Shown piece after piece: positions 45,601 to 59,684 of a stretch of 64,000 bases of DNA. This DNA is from Trogon surrucura (Eukaryota; Chordata; Aves; Trogoniformes; Trogonidae): NCBI GenBank assembly GCA_020746105.1, contig CM036618.1, positions 6,456,501 to 6,520,500 of the forward strand. Reading direction: 5' to 3'. Positions within the stretch are counted from its first letter, which is position 1, and every line of letters begins with the position of its first letter. The notes under the pieces are model-generated. The model was not told the DNA's origin and did not search any database. It worked only from the letters and a program-made list of their open reading frames with translations. Position numbers and translations under genes: made by a program.

Positions 45601-48600
45601 GTTTGGGAACAAGTCTCTTGGTATCTTCACTTCTCCCTCCCCTGAAGAGGGGAACAGCTTTTGTGGGCATTACACTGGCCGGTCTTAACTCACCTCAGTT
45701 TTCAAAACGAAACGATACGTTTTAGCCAAAGCAGTCTTATTTGTAGGTCGGCTGCTGTTTTTGACACAGTGCACTGTATTTCTTCGGAAAGTGATCCAAA
45801 GAAAAAAAAAAGATATTTATCTTGAAATAATTTGGATGTGAAAAGCAGAGCTGTTCTGCCAAGAACCGATACTACTTCACAATATTATTTTTATATTAAT
45901 ACTACAATACATCAAGAACTTAACTATAAATATCAACCTTCATGTAGAATCGGCAAGAATAATTTTACACAGATTAAACAGTTGGGATTCGACAGAACTT
46001 CAAAGGCATTTTAAGGCATGACCAACTAAAAGGAAAAAAAAAAAAACAATTCTGAGGACCATCAGAATTTGCTGTTTTAGTTTATCATATCTTAAAAAGC
46101 CTTTTAGGTGAGCCATAAAGCTCAACTGCTATAGCACCTCCTATGCCCGTGCTGCATTTTCTATAGGAATTCCCCAAGTCACTGCTTTCATTCAAATGCA
46201 CCATCTATTCAACTGAGAATCCTCCACCTTTAAATAGGAAACTTTCAGGCAGGAGAAGACACACACACACAAAAAAAGAAAAAAAGAGTGTCACATTTGC
46301 TCTTTAAGAGACACATATGGTCTAGCTTAGTAATTCCTTATTACCAAGCACTCGAGTGATTAATGCTACCAGCTATTGTGGAACACTCAAGCACAGGAGC
46401 AGCTTTGTAACGGAGTTCTGGAAGCCTGCGCTGTATTTACTTCCTAACCCAGTCTGCAAAACTGGTTTCCTCCCTGAATAAAGACCACCAGTATAAATTG
46501 GCATTCCCAGAGTTCATCTGCGTTTTTCTAATCAGCGGTATCAAAGCCGAACTCCGCCGCGGTTGGTTATTTGTGCAATAACCAAGCCATAACAATGAAT
46601 GGTTTCTTTAAAACTGACAGGACCAGAAAGCAGCGACTATTTACTCGGGCGGCGTTACCTTAGCGTACACCAGTAAAAATGTTCTCTTTTCCCAACAGGA
46701 TTTTCTGCATAAAGGGCATTCACTTTGCTTCCTTCCCACCCCTCCTAATCCAACTCTGTACGTTCAAACCTCAGAGTTGTGTTCTGCTTGCTATTCAGTG
46801 TATTTTTATTTCCCCCTTTCTGATTAAAAGGCATAAACAGGAGACACTAAAACAAATTCAGAGGGCACGCTCTTTATACCGACATTTTATTAAAGAAATC
46901 GACATTCTGAGAAAGTCCAGGCATTTGTGGATAATAAAATAACACCACGTAGGTAGGAAAAAAATAAAATAAAAATCATTCACCATCAACTGGGAAGAAA
47001 TACCTCTTCCACAGCACAAATTATTTTCCTACTGCAGCAAGAACAGTTTCGTTCTAATGCAGCACTGTGTATTGCATATGCAAACACTGGAACAACTTTT
47101 AATTTTACAGTATTTCAGGAAGAGGACCTAGAATGGCACTCTGTTATTCTGTATGCCAATTAACTCAGTCATGACCTCGTAATAATTTGAGGTTCTAAGC
47201 TCATTAAAGCAATATTTTAATATTACCTTTAAAAGCAAAAGCAGAATCTTAAATTACAGCAGAGCCACCTGAACATGTATTAATACATCTTAAAATAAAT
47301 TAAGACATGTCCAGATAGAAAGATACATTATTAGGTACAAAACAAAGGCTTGAAAGAGCATAATTTTATTACTTGAAGTTTGAATATTAATTTACTAACT
47401 AATTTCAAGGCACATGTGTAGTGCACATGTGTAAAATCTCCTTGATGGAGCCAGCTTACATACACACACACACGCTGGAATGTTCCAATTCTGATCAAAG
47501 ATGTGTGTAGCCGGATGTGCGGTTAATTCACTGATCAAATTTTCACAACTGAAAACCATCTTGAAACACCCAGTCCCGGTTACCAGCAGCGCGTGCTTTT
47601 TTTACTTCCTCATCAGAATTACTCCTCTGTCGTTTCACATTTTGGGATGCAACTTAAACATAATACAATCTCTTTCTCACAATTATTAAAAAAAAAAAAA
47701 AGAAAGAAAGAAAGAAACTGAGGGGAGGATAAAAAGGCTCTGGTTTTCAGTTCCAGCATTCTTAAAGGGCACAGTAAGAGTAAGTGAAATAAATGTAAAA
47801 TACCCACACAGTCTGAACTCGGATCTCAGGGACATGTTCTCAGAGTAAGCTTGCGCTCCATAAAACCTCCATAAAAACATCAGGAGCGTAGAGACATGGC
47901 ACATGCACACGATATAAGCACAAATCTGCCCTGTAACAATAATATACAGTAGCTCCTCAATGTGCTTGCAAGATTTTTTTTAATGCACTAAATCTAGAGA
48001 AAGCCCCCCTGTCAGACTTCAACGCTGGCTACCGAATCAACCAGATGCACTGAATAAACACTCCTTAATGGCTACTAAATTTTATCAGCATTGCATAAAG
48101 TTGGAAGAATCTGAACTAAGAACTGTCTGAAGTCTTCTACCATCACATTTAATAATCTTACTTGCTCACTGAACCGGCTAGATATAGTACATACAACATT
48201 CTGTAATGGCTATTCCACTCGATCAGATATGCATAAAAGAAGAATAATCTACACAAACTAATAAAGATACTGAGATGGGCAACAACTTTACTAGCTCAAC
48301 ACTGATTTAAAAGACTTCTCTTTTTTTCTTCTTTACATACCTGGTTGCTATCAATTACTGATGTGTCTTCACCCCTTCTTGTTGCAAAACTTCCTTAAAA
48401 ACTTACAGCACACACAGCACAACATTTGGGACCCAAATACATAAAAATACCCTTTTTTTCCAGTAGCCCAGAAAATCTGAAGGTTTTTTTTAGGCTGACG
48501 ATATCTTCGCATAGAAACACAGAACGTCTGCAGACAGTAAGAAGCCTTTAGTAAGCCTTTTTGCTGCACCATAATAATCCGATCCAGAAATTCAAGGGTA

Positions 48601-50454
48601 CCTTAAACAACGGGCTACCTGTTCTAGCCATGCTTAGGAATGTGGCCAAATCATTTTTATTGATTTAACCTTTATAGGAATGCTACATATCCTCAGAGCA
48701 AAACATTTCTAATGCATTTATAATATGATATACCTCTGAGAAGTTCTGAAGAAAAAAAAAAAAAAAGCCTTGTGACAGATTGGCTAGACCCCTCCACTAT
48801 TATGTTTTTTTCTGATTTAGTGATCAATATGCATTCGTGTGTTAGAATATTTTCCGAGTTTGTAGGTGTCTGTGTTCATAGGATGAAGTCAGAAACTGTA
48901 ACACTTACAGAGGACAAGACTAATATCTGACCTGTCTTTGTTCAAGGAATAAGAACTGGTGAACTGATAGCCAAGTCTCTAAATACTCCTTTCATTCTAG
49001 AGTTACACATCAATCATGTTACCTGCAAACATATCAAGTTAAAACTTACAGAACTTACAGTCCTTTTTGAATAAACTGAGCAGCATGCTGGTTATGTTCT
49101 GAGGGCTTACAGAAGGTGGTTTGTATATCTCACCAGAATTCTTAAAGAAGTATTTCTCAAATTCCCCCTGCATCAGAAATCCATTTCAAATTAGCATTTC
49201 TTGATGTCAGCTTCATATTCCATTATTTTGAAACTCAGGTTTGGGGAAAAATAAAACACAAACACCTGTATTTGAGTATTTGGAATCCTACAAACCACAC
49301 TTCAGTGTTACCAGGAATCACTTGTTTTTCAGAAAGTAAACGCTTCTGACTTGCTCATTAGAGTAAACTTCTTAACAGTGTAAAGCAGAAGCACACACAG
49401 CGACTGAAGACTCAGTCAAACAAAGCAAATATAGTCACGTTACAAACTGCATTAGCTCTATCTCTTACAAAGAAAACGAGGAGGTGGAATGGAAGTTTTT
49501 TTTTAAAAACAAACATTAACAGAGAAAACCTGGTAATGAAAATTATTCTTAATTCTAATAGCTACAAGCAGGACATTCTACTGTGTTATTCCTCACAGCA
49601 GGAGGAAGCACAGCCAGGCACGGTGTAGGCAGGCAACACACCGTAACACACATCACCTATTCGAGTAGGATTTTTATTTACACTTTTTTCTGCAGAAAAC
49701 ACTGATACTGAGGTTTCTCTCATCTACAAAGAAATACGTAGTGATCATATAAAGCAAGAAAAGTATTAAACCAGTTAGTTAGTGAGCTAAGTGCCAACCT
49801 ACCCACGCAAGGTAGACTGGTCGGTACGTCAAAGCAGTGAATTGTAAGAACGAGTGTACGGCATCGCAAAAAACATGGATCTGCAAATTCTCACAGATCT
49901 TTTTTTTTTCCTTTTGTCAGTAAGAGCTGGGCTTGTCTTTCAAAAAATACATCACGAATTCTATTTCTTTCACTTTTTCTAAGTAATATTCCCAAGACGA
50001 ATCCATGCCCAAACACACAACGCCCACACCTAACACATCCCTTGACGTGAGCCTTACATTTTGCTAAACCAGATGCAAATAAGATCTTAATGTGACAAGC
50101 AGCAGTGATTTTTCTAAGGACAGCCTAGTTCTACCTTCCCTCCCGTGGACATCAAGGATCTGACCAGATGAGTGCTTGCATTTATGCAAACCCAGCTTGC
50201 TCTGTACTACAGCGGACTGAGAGCATCGGTTGCTACACGCAGACTGGGGACAATATCCAGGAGTAACTAACTAGTAACTCCACACAAGATCCTAGAAAGA
50301 TCACTGAAGCATATCAGATCATACCTGCTTGATTTCAAGTTTAGTACTTGTAGAATGACAGCTAATGGAGCAAGAGCAAAACAAAACAACCTATGGATTT
50401 TAGGAAAAAAAAAAATATCCTTTGGATGATACACATTTGAAATTCCTTGTAAGA
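39684..50454. other. Intron 1, CR1-free part
   Basis: No exon was recognised. The stretch contains CpG-enriched spots at 39835-39920, 41560-41760, 42840-43015 and 46540-46670, an (AAAG)n stretch at 47701-47717, and several A-runs. Confidence 0.55.
42840..43015. promoter_or_regulatory. Small GC-rich patch in RUNX2 intron 1
   Basis: G+C rises sharply, with CpG-containing words such as CACGGCGCTGG, CCCCGGGGCTCG, GAGCGCCCGC, CCCGCGGGGC and GCCGTCGG. It lies 4.7 kb downstream of coding exon 1. It could be an enhancer or a small promoter; SUPT3H starts on the - strand within this intron in mammals, but no SUPT3H coding sequence was found nearby. Confidence 0.3.
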
Positions 50455-50879
50455 ACCCTGGAGAATAGACCTTATGAGGAGCGACTGAGGGAGCTGGGAC
50501 TGTTCAGTTTGAGGAAGAGGAGGCTGAGGGGGGACCTCATCATGCTCTACAGTTACTTGAAAGGACATTGTAGAGGGGTTGGTGCTGGTCTCTTCTCACA
50601 GGTCATTAGGGACAGAACCAGGGGGAATGGGTTCAAGTTGCAACAGGGCAAGTTTAGACTGGACATCAGGAAGAAATTCTTCACGGAAAGAGTGGTCAGA
50701 CACTGGAACAGACTGCCTAGGGAGGTGGTTGAGTCGCCATCCCTGGATGTGTTTAAGTGTTGCTTAGATGTGGTGTTGGGTGATATGGTTTAGGGGTGAA
50801 CTTGTAGTGTAGGGTTAATGGTTGGACTCGATGATGCCAAGGGTCTTTTCCAACCTGAACTGTTCTATGATTCTATGAA
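50455..50879 (+). mobile_element. CR1 3' fragment of a distinct subfamily
   Basis: The coding remnant ([64 protein letters not shown]) is open from 50422 to 50793. The 3' UTR is unlike the other copies (GGTTTAGGGGTGAACTTGTA, GATGATGCCAAGGGTC) but ends in the same ATTCTATGATTCTATG octamers at 50861-50876. The reading frame is intact over the retained part. Confidence 0.93.
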
Positions 50880-50905
50880 GAGCCTGGTGCGGAGCGCTTG
50901 CTCTC

Positions 50906-50939
50906 TCTTCCACTGTTACGTGTCTTCCACTGTTACGTG
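50906..50939 (+). repeat. Perfect 17-bp direct duplication
   Basis: TCTTCCACTGTTACGTG occurs at 50906-50922 and again directly at 50923-50939. It lies 27 bp beyond a CR1 3' end. Confidence 0.9.
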
Positions 50940-53868
50940 ACAGAACAGAACTTCTGCTGCCACTTGCTGTTACAGTGCACCTTAAGGGCAGGCCCAGGCA
51001 ATACGAAAAAGCAGTAGGATGTGTTAGAAATGCAAATTTTTACAGACAGTGATGATGGAAAAAGGCCTCATTTAAATGCAGTTACACTAATAAAACTACT
51101 TAGAGTAGCACACTTTTTTTCTATATAACATAATACGCACATTTGTACAAGAGGATTTATTAGTATAGTTATCCTGACAAGCAATAACATCTTTTGATGC
51201 TACAGAAAAGCTGCTCTGTGCTGGCATGCGAGAAAGGTCAGATGGTGGAAAACTACTTCAAGCTCTTAACCTGTAAACTCTTTCCTTTCCCGACTACTAA
51301 CAAATATCCCAGCAGGGGAGATCCACGGCCCTTCCAAGAACTCACGTAGGGAACCTTCTGCTCTGTTCCGATGGAACAGAACACGTGCACGTTCACCTTC
51401 AGGAGCGCTGGCTTCCGCAGCAGCTCGCTGAGCAAGTCTGTCTACACGCTTTCGCCACAGAAAAATTGCCTCCAGATTTCCAGCTCAGGAAAGTTTTATA
51501 TATATACACACACAAACTTATAGATCCATACACGCGTCTGTAAAAAGTAACATGCTTGACTACTCAAGTCTGCATGCTATTAGAGGCGCAACTGGGATAT
51601 TTCAGGAGCTCTAAAACTTAATTTCAGAGTTGTGAGTAAGGGGACAGCAATCCCTGCGAACGTATTTCGCAAGGTTGGATTACAGGGACTCAAGCAGGAA
51701 AAGGCAAAGCCATCTCATGGGTCTGTGACCAGGATTACACGTGAAAGACATGAGAACCAAAAAATACTCAGCCCTGGTGCCACAGGCAGAGGCTTGGGGC
51801 GACGGGAGCATTGAGGGTCAGGCAATGCGTTATTTGAGTAAGGCAGCTTGTTTTCATGGCAGTTTTGGTCATTATTTCACATCTCCCCAGCGGATTAACT
51901 TTTTGGTGTAACAATTCACCCCACATTTTCTAATGGTGAAAGTAGTGGGAGAACGCCATTGCACAGCCAAATATTTTGACTCTGGCAAACTTCTCTTTTA
52001 GCCCTTCATGACTCACCTCTTATACTTCTCACCTCAATCTCAGGTCTTGAAAAGTAAGGAGCATAGGTCTGGCTCCATTCTCAAATGCCAGTTCTTGGCC
52101 ACCGGTCTTACCTTCCAAAAGTATTTCTAAGCACCTTTACACTTGTCTACTACCAAGCTACCTCCACTACTTTCTGACTGAACAGGGCAGAGCTCCTGCA
52201 AGGAGCCAACTCCAAAGTGATTACAGTCATAAATCATATTTTTCTACTTTTAAAATCAGCAAAAAGAACATGACCACTTAACTGCAGAGTTTTCAGCCGT
52301 TTTACTTTCACGTGGCCACGGCGATCTGGTGTGTCTTTTAGAGGTCCTGGTCTCATGTGGAAGTGAGAGCCATCTGGAAATTCTAGACATCTTAAAAACA
52401 CAACTGCACCTTTCGTTTTGAAGACTGTATTTTTGGTTTACATTTGTTCAGCACCTACCACAATCAAAATACTAATCCATAGGTATGACTCTTATATGAC
52501 AACATAAATCAATAAATAACAATAGCACAACAGCATCATCAGTGTTTGGTTTAGCCAAGGTTAACCCATTTTGATGTATATTTGAGAAGTCTGTTCTAAA
52601 AAAAAAATAAAAATAAAAAATAAAAAAGCATACTGATGACTCACATCGTCAGGACTCAGTAATTTTGGTTCTTGCTGGAAAAATGCTTAGCAAATATTGT
52701 CAGCAAAATGCTTCCATTTTCTTTGCGTAAGCATATTTTAAACCTGAAAATAGCAATGCTAACAATTGCGCTTTAACCAAATATAGCTGTTCCCTACTTT
52801 GGGAAGGATACCAAAGGTATTTTCAACTAGAAAACTGGTTTTGGCTGCAACTAAAAATTCAAAAAAAAAAAAAAAATTCAAAGCATTTAAAAACCTCTCT
52901 GACTGACTTGGCTGTGTCAACAGCATCACACTGATTAAAATGATTGTTTGGGTTTGTTTTTTTTAAAAAAAAAAGTTGCATATTGTACTCCCTCAGTCCG
53001 TTTGCTAAAAGCACAGTTTACACTGTACACAAAGTGTTGTCGTGCATCTGGTCATCAATACCCTTCACCAAAACCACTGCCACACCTGAGACTCTGAAGA
53101 AACTGAAATAGCTTAATTTAATAGTTTAACAGTCAAGCCACAAACACTTGCAGAGTGGCGAGGTGAAAACACAACCAAAATTGATTTATTATGGATTAAT
53201 TTCAGAGAAAACCTGACTTTATTATTAAATATTAAGGCACAGAATCAAAACAACTTAGCTTCAGGAAAAATCTTGATGCTGCCTACATATTATCCACAAG
53301 AACCTGTAAAGAGAAGACAGTTAAGTGCTGCACTATCAAGTGCCGCAAACTGCAGTTGATAATAATGTTTCCCTATAAAAATATATTATATTTTAAGAGT
53401 CCCACAGGGATATGCTATGCTCAGATTCGTTTAGGTAAATATATCCAGCCCAGATCACAGAACAAGAACCATATTTAATACAATTTACTGTGATATCAAG
53501 CTGGAGGACACTCAAACACTTGAAGAGAATATGATAGTCTTGATCAATTAGAGAAAGCCTAAAAGCAACGGATTTAAATTACAGGTGCAAAAATGCAGAC
53601 TTAAGAGAATCGGTTCTTGAAAGAAAGATGAATAACTTGCTCAAGAGTCAAAACTTAGAAAATCTGTAAATTAAAAAGGGTCACAAGTCCCTGTTCAGCT
53701 CATCCTCACAGATGCTATCAGGCCTGTCACACGCAGCAATAGGGGATATGGCTTCTGCACGTCTCACTGATGAAGAAAGCTCAACAAGAAGACTTTGGGG
53801 TTTTTCTACCTTTTGGACCTTTTAAGAAAGGAGGGAGAAAAAAATCCCCAAACGCCAGTGGAAAATAA
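50940..53868. other. No gene recognised
   Basis: Intron 1 unique sequence with A/T-rich low complexity at 52600-52626 and 52860-52876. Confidence 0.6.
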
Positions 53869-54690
53869 GATCATAGGATCATATAATGTGTTGGGCTGGA
53901 AGGGACCTTCAAGGCCATCTGGTCCAGCCCCCCTGCAGTGAGCAGGGTCAGATTTAACTAGATCAGGTTGCTCAGAGCCCCAGCAAGCCTGACCTTGAAT
54001 GTCTCCAGGGATGGAGCCTCCACCACCTCTTGGGGCAACCTCTGCCAGGGTTTCACCACTCTCATTGTAAAGAATTTATTCCTAACATCTAACCTAAATC
54101 TACCCTGCTCTAGTTTAAAACCATTGCCCCTCCAACTGTCACTACAGGCCCTTGTGAACAGCCCCTCCTCAGCTTTCCTGCAGCCCCTTCAGGTACTGGC
54201 AGCTGCTCGAAGGTCTCCCCAGAGCCTTCTCTTCTCCAGGCTGAACAACCCCAACTCCCTCAGCCTGTCCTCATAGCAGAGTTGCTCCAGCCTTCTGATC
54301 ATCTTTGTGGTCCACTTCTGGACCCACTCCAACAGGTCCGTGTCCTTTTTGTGCTGAGGGCTCTAGAGCTGGATGTAGGACTCCAGATGGGATCTGACCA
54401 GAGCAGAGCAGAGGGGCAGAATCCCCTCCCTCGCCCTGCCGGCCACGCTGCTTTGGATGCAGCCCAGGATGCGAGCGACCACCTGGACTGCGAGTGCACA
54501 CTGGTGGCTCGTGTCCAGTTTTTCATGCACCGGTACCTCAAGTCCTTTTCCGCGGGGCTGCTCTCTAGCACATCATCCCCCAGTCTGGATTAATAATGAG
54601 GATTTCCCTGACCCAGGTGCAGGACCTTGCACTTGGCCTTCTTGAACTTGAGGAGTTTGGCACAGACTCTCTGGAGGACATCCTGCCCCT
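53869..54690 (-). mobile_element. CR1, 0.8 kb, antisense to RUNX2
   Basis: On the - strand this reads from the late RT region (LVKFKKAKCKVLHLGQ-like block at 54620-54690) through the C-terminal ORF2 to the 3' UTR at 53869-53960. Coding is broken by several frameshifts. Blocks such as GTGCAGGACCTTGCACTTGG are classical old CR1. Confidence 0.94.
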
Positions 54691-57156
54691 CTGGTATGTT
54701 GTTAGTAACAGTTTTAGAAGCCACAATCAATATGAAAAGGTTAAAGGAACTGGGTTAGTCACTATAAAATAAAAGGTGATCAACTCCTCCTCGGTCTTGC
54801 AATAAAAGACAAAAAGAAATGAGAAGCCAAAGAGGCGTAAGACGACATTTGGAACAATTCAGTACCCCACGGCTAGGCTGCAACTACGTGCCATGTGTGC
54901 CACAACAGGACTTGCTAGCTTGGATTTTCTGGGCCTTTTAGGTTCGTAAACCTATCTATGCACCTTCCAAAGCCTGTTTGCATCTTGAAATATTTAATTA
55001 TCTTTTAAACAATTTGGAAGTTAATGAAATACATGCTCCACATCCCACCTATTTTTACATTAGATCAAGCCACTAATACGTTGTACTCTCTCTACAATCT
55101 TCCACAAAACAAAAAGAAGTAAGTTATCATAGCTATCACTTCCCTAGAGAAACAGGGGGGTAACAGAAAAGGAAATATGTTCTGTGGAAATTGCCCAACC
55201 ACCTCCTTCACTTCGAGCTGGCAGATGAGACAGACGAGTTGCAGATGAGACAGTTGGCTGAGTCAGGAAGGTTTTGGTAATGCCAAATCCTTCCTCACTG
55301 ACCCAGACTGGAATAAGTGAAGTCTTTTAGTTCTCTCCCAGCCCTATTCCTCCTGTATTCAGTGACTAAGAAGTAAGGGTCCTTGAGAAAGTTAAGGGCT
55401 TTGGTACAAAATCAACATTCCACAAGAAGAGGGAGGGTGGAAACCTTGCAGTGACTCAGCTACCCTGAGGGATGTGCTGGGGGCACACATTTGTTCCACA
55501 GTTGGTTATGTCATCCCTGAAAAGGGAATGAACAACTTTCTGTCCAGTATGGGAAAAGCACATATACACGGAGGTATGACAGAACACATAGGGCGGTACA
55601 AGCTCGCATCCCAGTTGAGCTACGTGGAATCCGTTTGCACACCCAAAGCTCAGCAACTGTTCGTATGAGAGTATCGCACGTCTTCGTCTCTCTAGGTTTC
55701 AGTGAAAAGTTATATTTATAAATAAATATGCCTTACTCAACAAACACTTCAGTACTTGCGCAGCTATCTCTTACCTCCTTCCCAGCAAAGGCAATGCTAA
55801 TATCCTGCTCAAACCCCAAAACCATCCAAATAACCTGCTCAAGTCTGTTCTCAACATGCAACGTACATGTGATACGTTGCCAGTTCCTATTACTGGATTC
55901 GATAAGTGATGCACAACTCATCTTTAATTTACAATTACAAAAAAAAAAAAAAAAGACAAATAAGAGCAGGAATCACTTGCACATTTCTTTTTTCCTGTTG
56001 AGAGCAATATTTAAATTTCTGCAAGATAACTTCAGTGAAGTTTTAAAGCACCTCAGTGTTGGGGATGGGGAAAAAACAAAAATAAAAGGCACACATCCCT
56101 AACTGTAAGAATATACTAAACAGTGCATTCTATTGTTGGTAGGTTGTTTGGAATTTTGTTTCTTTGTTTTTTACATTACACATTACTAAAAGTAAAACCC
56201 AAACTCAACAAAAAGTTACTGTAGCAGGACAAAGCCCACCAAGTAACTGAACTGTCAGTATAACTAAGCAGTCACATCACATTTATAGGTGCTTTTTACT
56301 TTTAGTCAAGTGGCAGAAATAGCCAGAGGACTCACCTAATGAACCTCACTGGAGAGTGGTGCTGTTCTGGTTCAGACAAATTTTAAAACCTTTGGAACTG
56401 TCAAAAAGCCTGTTTCATCTTTAGTAAAGGACCATCACTTGGAAATTTGAACAAAGTAGCACAGGTTTCTGAAAACTGATAGATTTGCAAATAAATTCCT
56501 TTCTAGCCTTGGTAGACTTGAATTTAGTCCACCTTTACTTGGGCTTAAAATTAAGTGGATCACTTTAAGGCAGAGGTCCTGACCAAGACTTTGAAGATGT
56601 GACTCCAGTTCTTAATTCAAGACTGATCACACCAAGACCCAGGGTTAAGGACATGCGAAGGCAATCACACAGATCCCTCTACCAATAGTCTCAAAAGACC
56701 AGAATTGAGACGCTGACAAGGTGAAAGCCTGCAAAAACTCAGCATGATCTCTTTAAGAAAAAATAATCGGCCTCTCCATTTGGCAAAAAAATGACAACGC
56801 TTAAATGTGTTGCATGCATTATACACACGTATACTGAAAAAAGTTCGGTAATTTAAATCGTAACTACTGCACTATGCACAAAAAATCAACTGCAGAGTTT
56901 TAAAGCACGTTGCCACTTATGACTTCAGTCCCAAAAACACTTCTTATTTTTGGATTTTTTTGAAGTTTAAAGCTCCCTGCAATATTTTATCTCCAGCTTT
57001 GGCTGTAATAGGTGGACTGCTCTTTCAATTTCTCAGCTGCATGTTCTTATGATCAGCACTAAAATACTCCCAATATCTTTCTTTTCATCTACTACAACAA
57101 AGAAATTAGTATTTCACTAATCACACAAAAAAAAAAACCACAAAACAAAAAACACA
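54691..57156. other. No gene recognised
   Basis: Intron 1 unique sequence with an A16 stretch at about 55939-55954. Short frames at 55456-56102 show no domain. Confidence 0.6.
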
Positions 57157-57213
57157 ATGATCTTAAAGGTCTTTTCCAATCTGGGCAATTCTGTGATTCT
57201 GTGCAATTCTATG
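57157..57213 (+). mobile_element. CR1 3' tail remnant
   Basis: AATGATCTTAAAGGTCTTTT, CCAATCTGGGCAATTCTGTG and ATTCTGTGCAATTCTATGG keep the 3' UTR end and three octamer-like repeats. Confidence 0.8.
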
Positions 57214-59402
57214 GAAACTCCACAAGAATATTAACTCTCTTGTAGTATTAAAGTAGCAGCAGCTGTTCCTGTTTTTATCACCCCACATTTAAAGCAACAA
57301 AAGACTACAAAGCTAGCAATGACAGCTCTCATCAGCTGGAGAAGATGTTAACTTTTCAGTTTAGTGCATGGGAATTGTTAGAGATACCAGCTACTTGTCT
57401 TTAATAGTAGATGCTTAGACAAGAAACATGTGGCCTGCATGGAAAGCCACATGGCAAGCTTCTATGTAGCTAATAATGATACCTCCAAAAAAGAAAAGTC
57501 TAATTTCTAGTTTATTTGTATTGAGTAAGACAGCTCTCTTGTGTGTGAATGGAGGAGTGTTGTCAACAGAAACATCAAACATCTTTACAAACACATTTCA
57601 CTGTATCACCTGCATCAATCAGGCTAGAGAAAGTTTCATTAAAATGAACAAGACAGAATTCTCTCTTAAAACTAAATGGTGTTCAGGAGTTTCTGCCCCG
57701 GGCCTTAATTTTCAATTGATAAAACAGCATTAGGCATTAGCTCTGTCGAAAGGATCATAACGATAAATCAATTAATACGTTTTCCTCAAATCCTACGCTG
57801 CTACACAGAGAAGTCTTTTTAAGAAAGAAATTAAAAACCCCATGCACGGTTCCTCGATCCACATTTAAATGAGCAATTTTCAAAATTTTGGTCTATTTTT
57901 CAGGATTAAGCTAAACATTACAAAAACCTACCAAAACAGCTGGTGGTTTGAGCTTTTGATTTTTATCTGTCTTAAGAATTCAAAGATAAATATTGCTGTC
58001 CGAACCCTGGCTCCAGAATGATACTCGACTTTGATTATGCAAACACTGCAGCGCTCTTTCAAAAATAATTCTAGAATTCATTAGCAAGAACCCCTAGGGT
58101 TTCATCTCTCCTTCTATAAATTGATCACTTATCTGTTGGGTTATCTGAACCACAGCAGGTCCCAGCAGATACCGAGTTGTCGCTCTAAAGCCAGTTTTGG
58201 GCGCGTAACAAGAGCAGCATGTGAAGGGTCCTACCTGGGCAGGCAGAGAGGAAGATCCTGCCAGAGCAAACTCCCAGGCAGAGGTTGTTTTAACACGCTG
58301 CTTTCCAAAAGCCAGTCTCATGCTTGAAGGAAGAAAACTGGCATTTAATAGAGGAACAGGGAACGCAGAAGTTTGCCAAGTAGCTACGGAGCCCTTCTCC
58401 TGCAAGTCACCAGATAACGCATCTCGCCCTGTCTAATAGAAGCTGGTTCAGTTTAGCAGATGTTTAGTATTCACTGCGCAGGGCTACTGACTTCCAGTTG
58501 CAACTCAGGAGGCATAAACAGACCTAGAAGTGCCTGGTCCAGGATCAACAGCATTTCTGTAACTCTCCTAACAGACCCCGTTCAGACACAACCAGCATTT
58601 ATACCTCTATTTTTCAAGTTAATTTGCACACAGCTGAATGTAATTATGGGATTCACGGTTACATAGAACTTAATTTCCACAATTGATCTGCCCAGGACCA
58701 AAAGCAAAAGTGGAATTACTGGGACAACAGCAGAGGCTTAGAAAGTTAAACAGATCACATTATATATTGCGACACAAAAACAAAGCAAAAAAGACTGCTA
58801 TGACCATCTTCACAGAGTTTATATTGTCTCCTAACAGGTAATATAGAGAGAACTGGTTTCTCTCACATCAAAGCTCGTAATACAAAGTCATGCTGAATTC
58901 CGTGGTTCTCACAGTCACACAATCTTTACAATTTTTTAAAGCCTTAGTCAATATTCACCTCCTTATATCAGCACAGTACAAACAACAGGTGTTTCTTCTT
59001 CTCAAAACTCTCAACACACAAAAGTGCATACATTAACAAAAAAAAAACAACCAGAAAAAAAGCAAAAAAAAAAGTCTCACTAATTTTTCATACTACTGGG
59101 TACACTTCAGTAAAGTCCTCATGACTGAGAGTATAAATCAAGACAAAGTTACTCGGCAGCCTTTGCTACTAGTGACCAAGTGGCCCAACCAAATCACTGA
59201 CATCATTGTAGAACAGAGGTCTGGCCTTAGTGAGTCTTTCAGCTCAGAGTCCCACGTTCAACTTCAAAGTTACTAAGAAAGCAACAAAACACCAACTTCT
59301 TTCAGCAGCTTTTTTTGAGCGGTGGAAGGATGTTAAGAAAATCCCTTCTCACAGCTCAACCTCTTCCTGCACGCTAACTTTTTTATTCCCGTGTTGCTTC
59401 CT
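57214..59402. other. No gene recognised
   Basis: Intron 1 unique sequence. Overlapping frames on both strands at 58094-58436 are open but match nothing known to me. Confidence 0.55.
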
Positions 59403-59684
59403 AGACAGAATCACCAAATGGTTTGGGTTGGAAAGGACCTTTAAAGGTCACCCAGCGCAACCCCCCTGCAGGGAGCAGGGACATCTTTAACTAGATCAGG
59501 TTGCTCAGAGCCCCATCCAGCCTGGCCTTGGATGTCTCCACGGATGGGGCCACCACCACCTCCCCGGGCAACCTGTGCCAGGGCTTCACCATCCTCACTG
59601 TACACTAACATCTAATCTAAATCTACCTCGCTCTAGGTTAAAACCATTGGTTTTCGTCCTGTTGCCACCCAGGACAGCCAGAAA
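59403..59684 (-). mobile_element. CR1 3' fragment, antisense to RUNX2
   Basis: Its left end is the CR1 3' tail (GGTTTGGGTTGGAAAGGACC in + orientation), followed by the AACCCCCCTGCAGGGAGCAGGG and AACTAGATCAGGTTGCTCAG blocks. It runs into coding remnants ending near 59684. It resembles the copy at 53869. Confidence 0.92.

Noticed and set aside
58094..58436. Overlapping frames on both strands
   Set aside because: No domain, splice context or codon signal; both strands cannot be coding and neither stands out.
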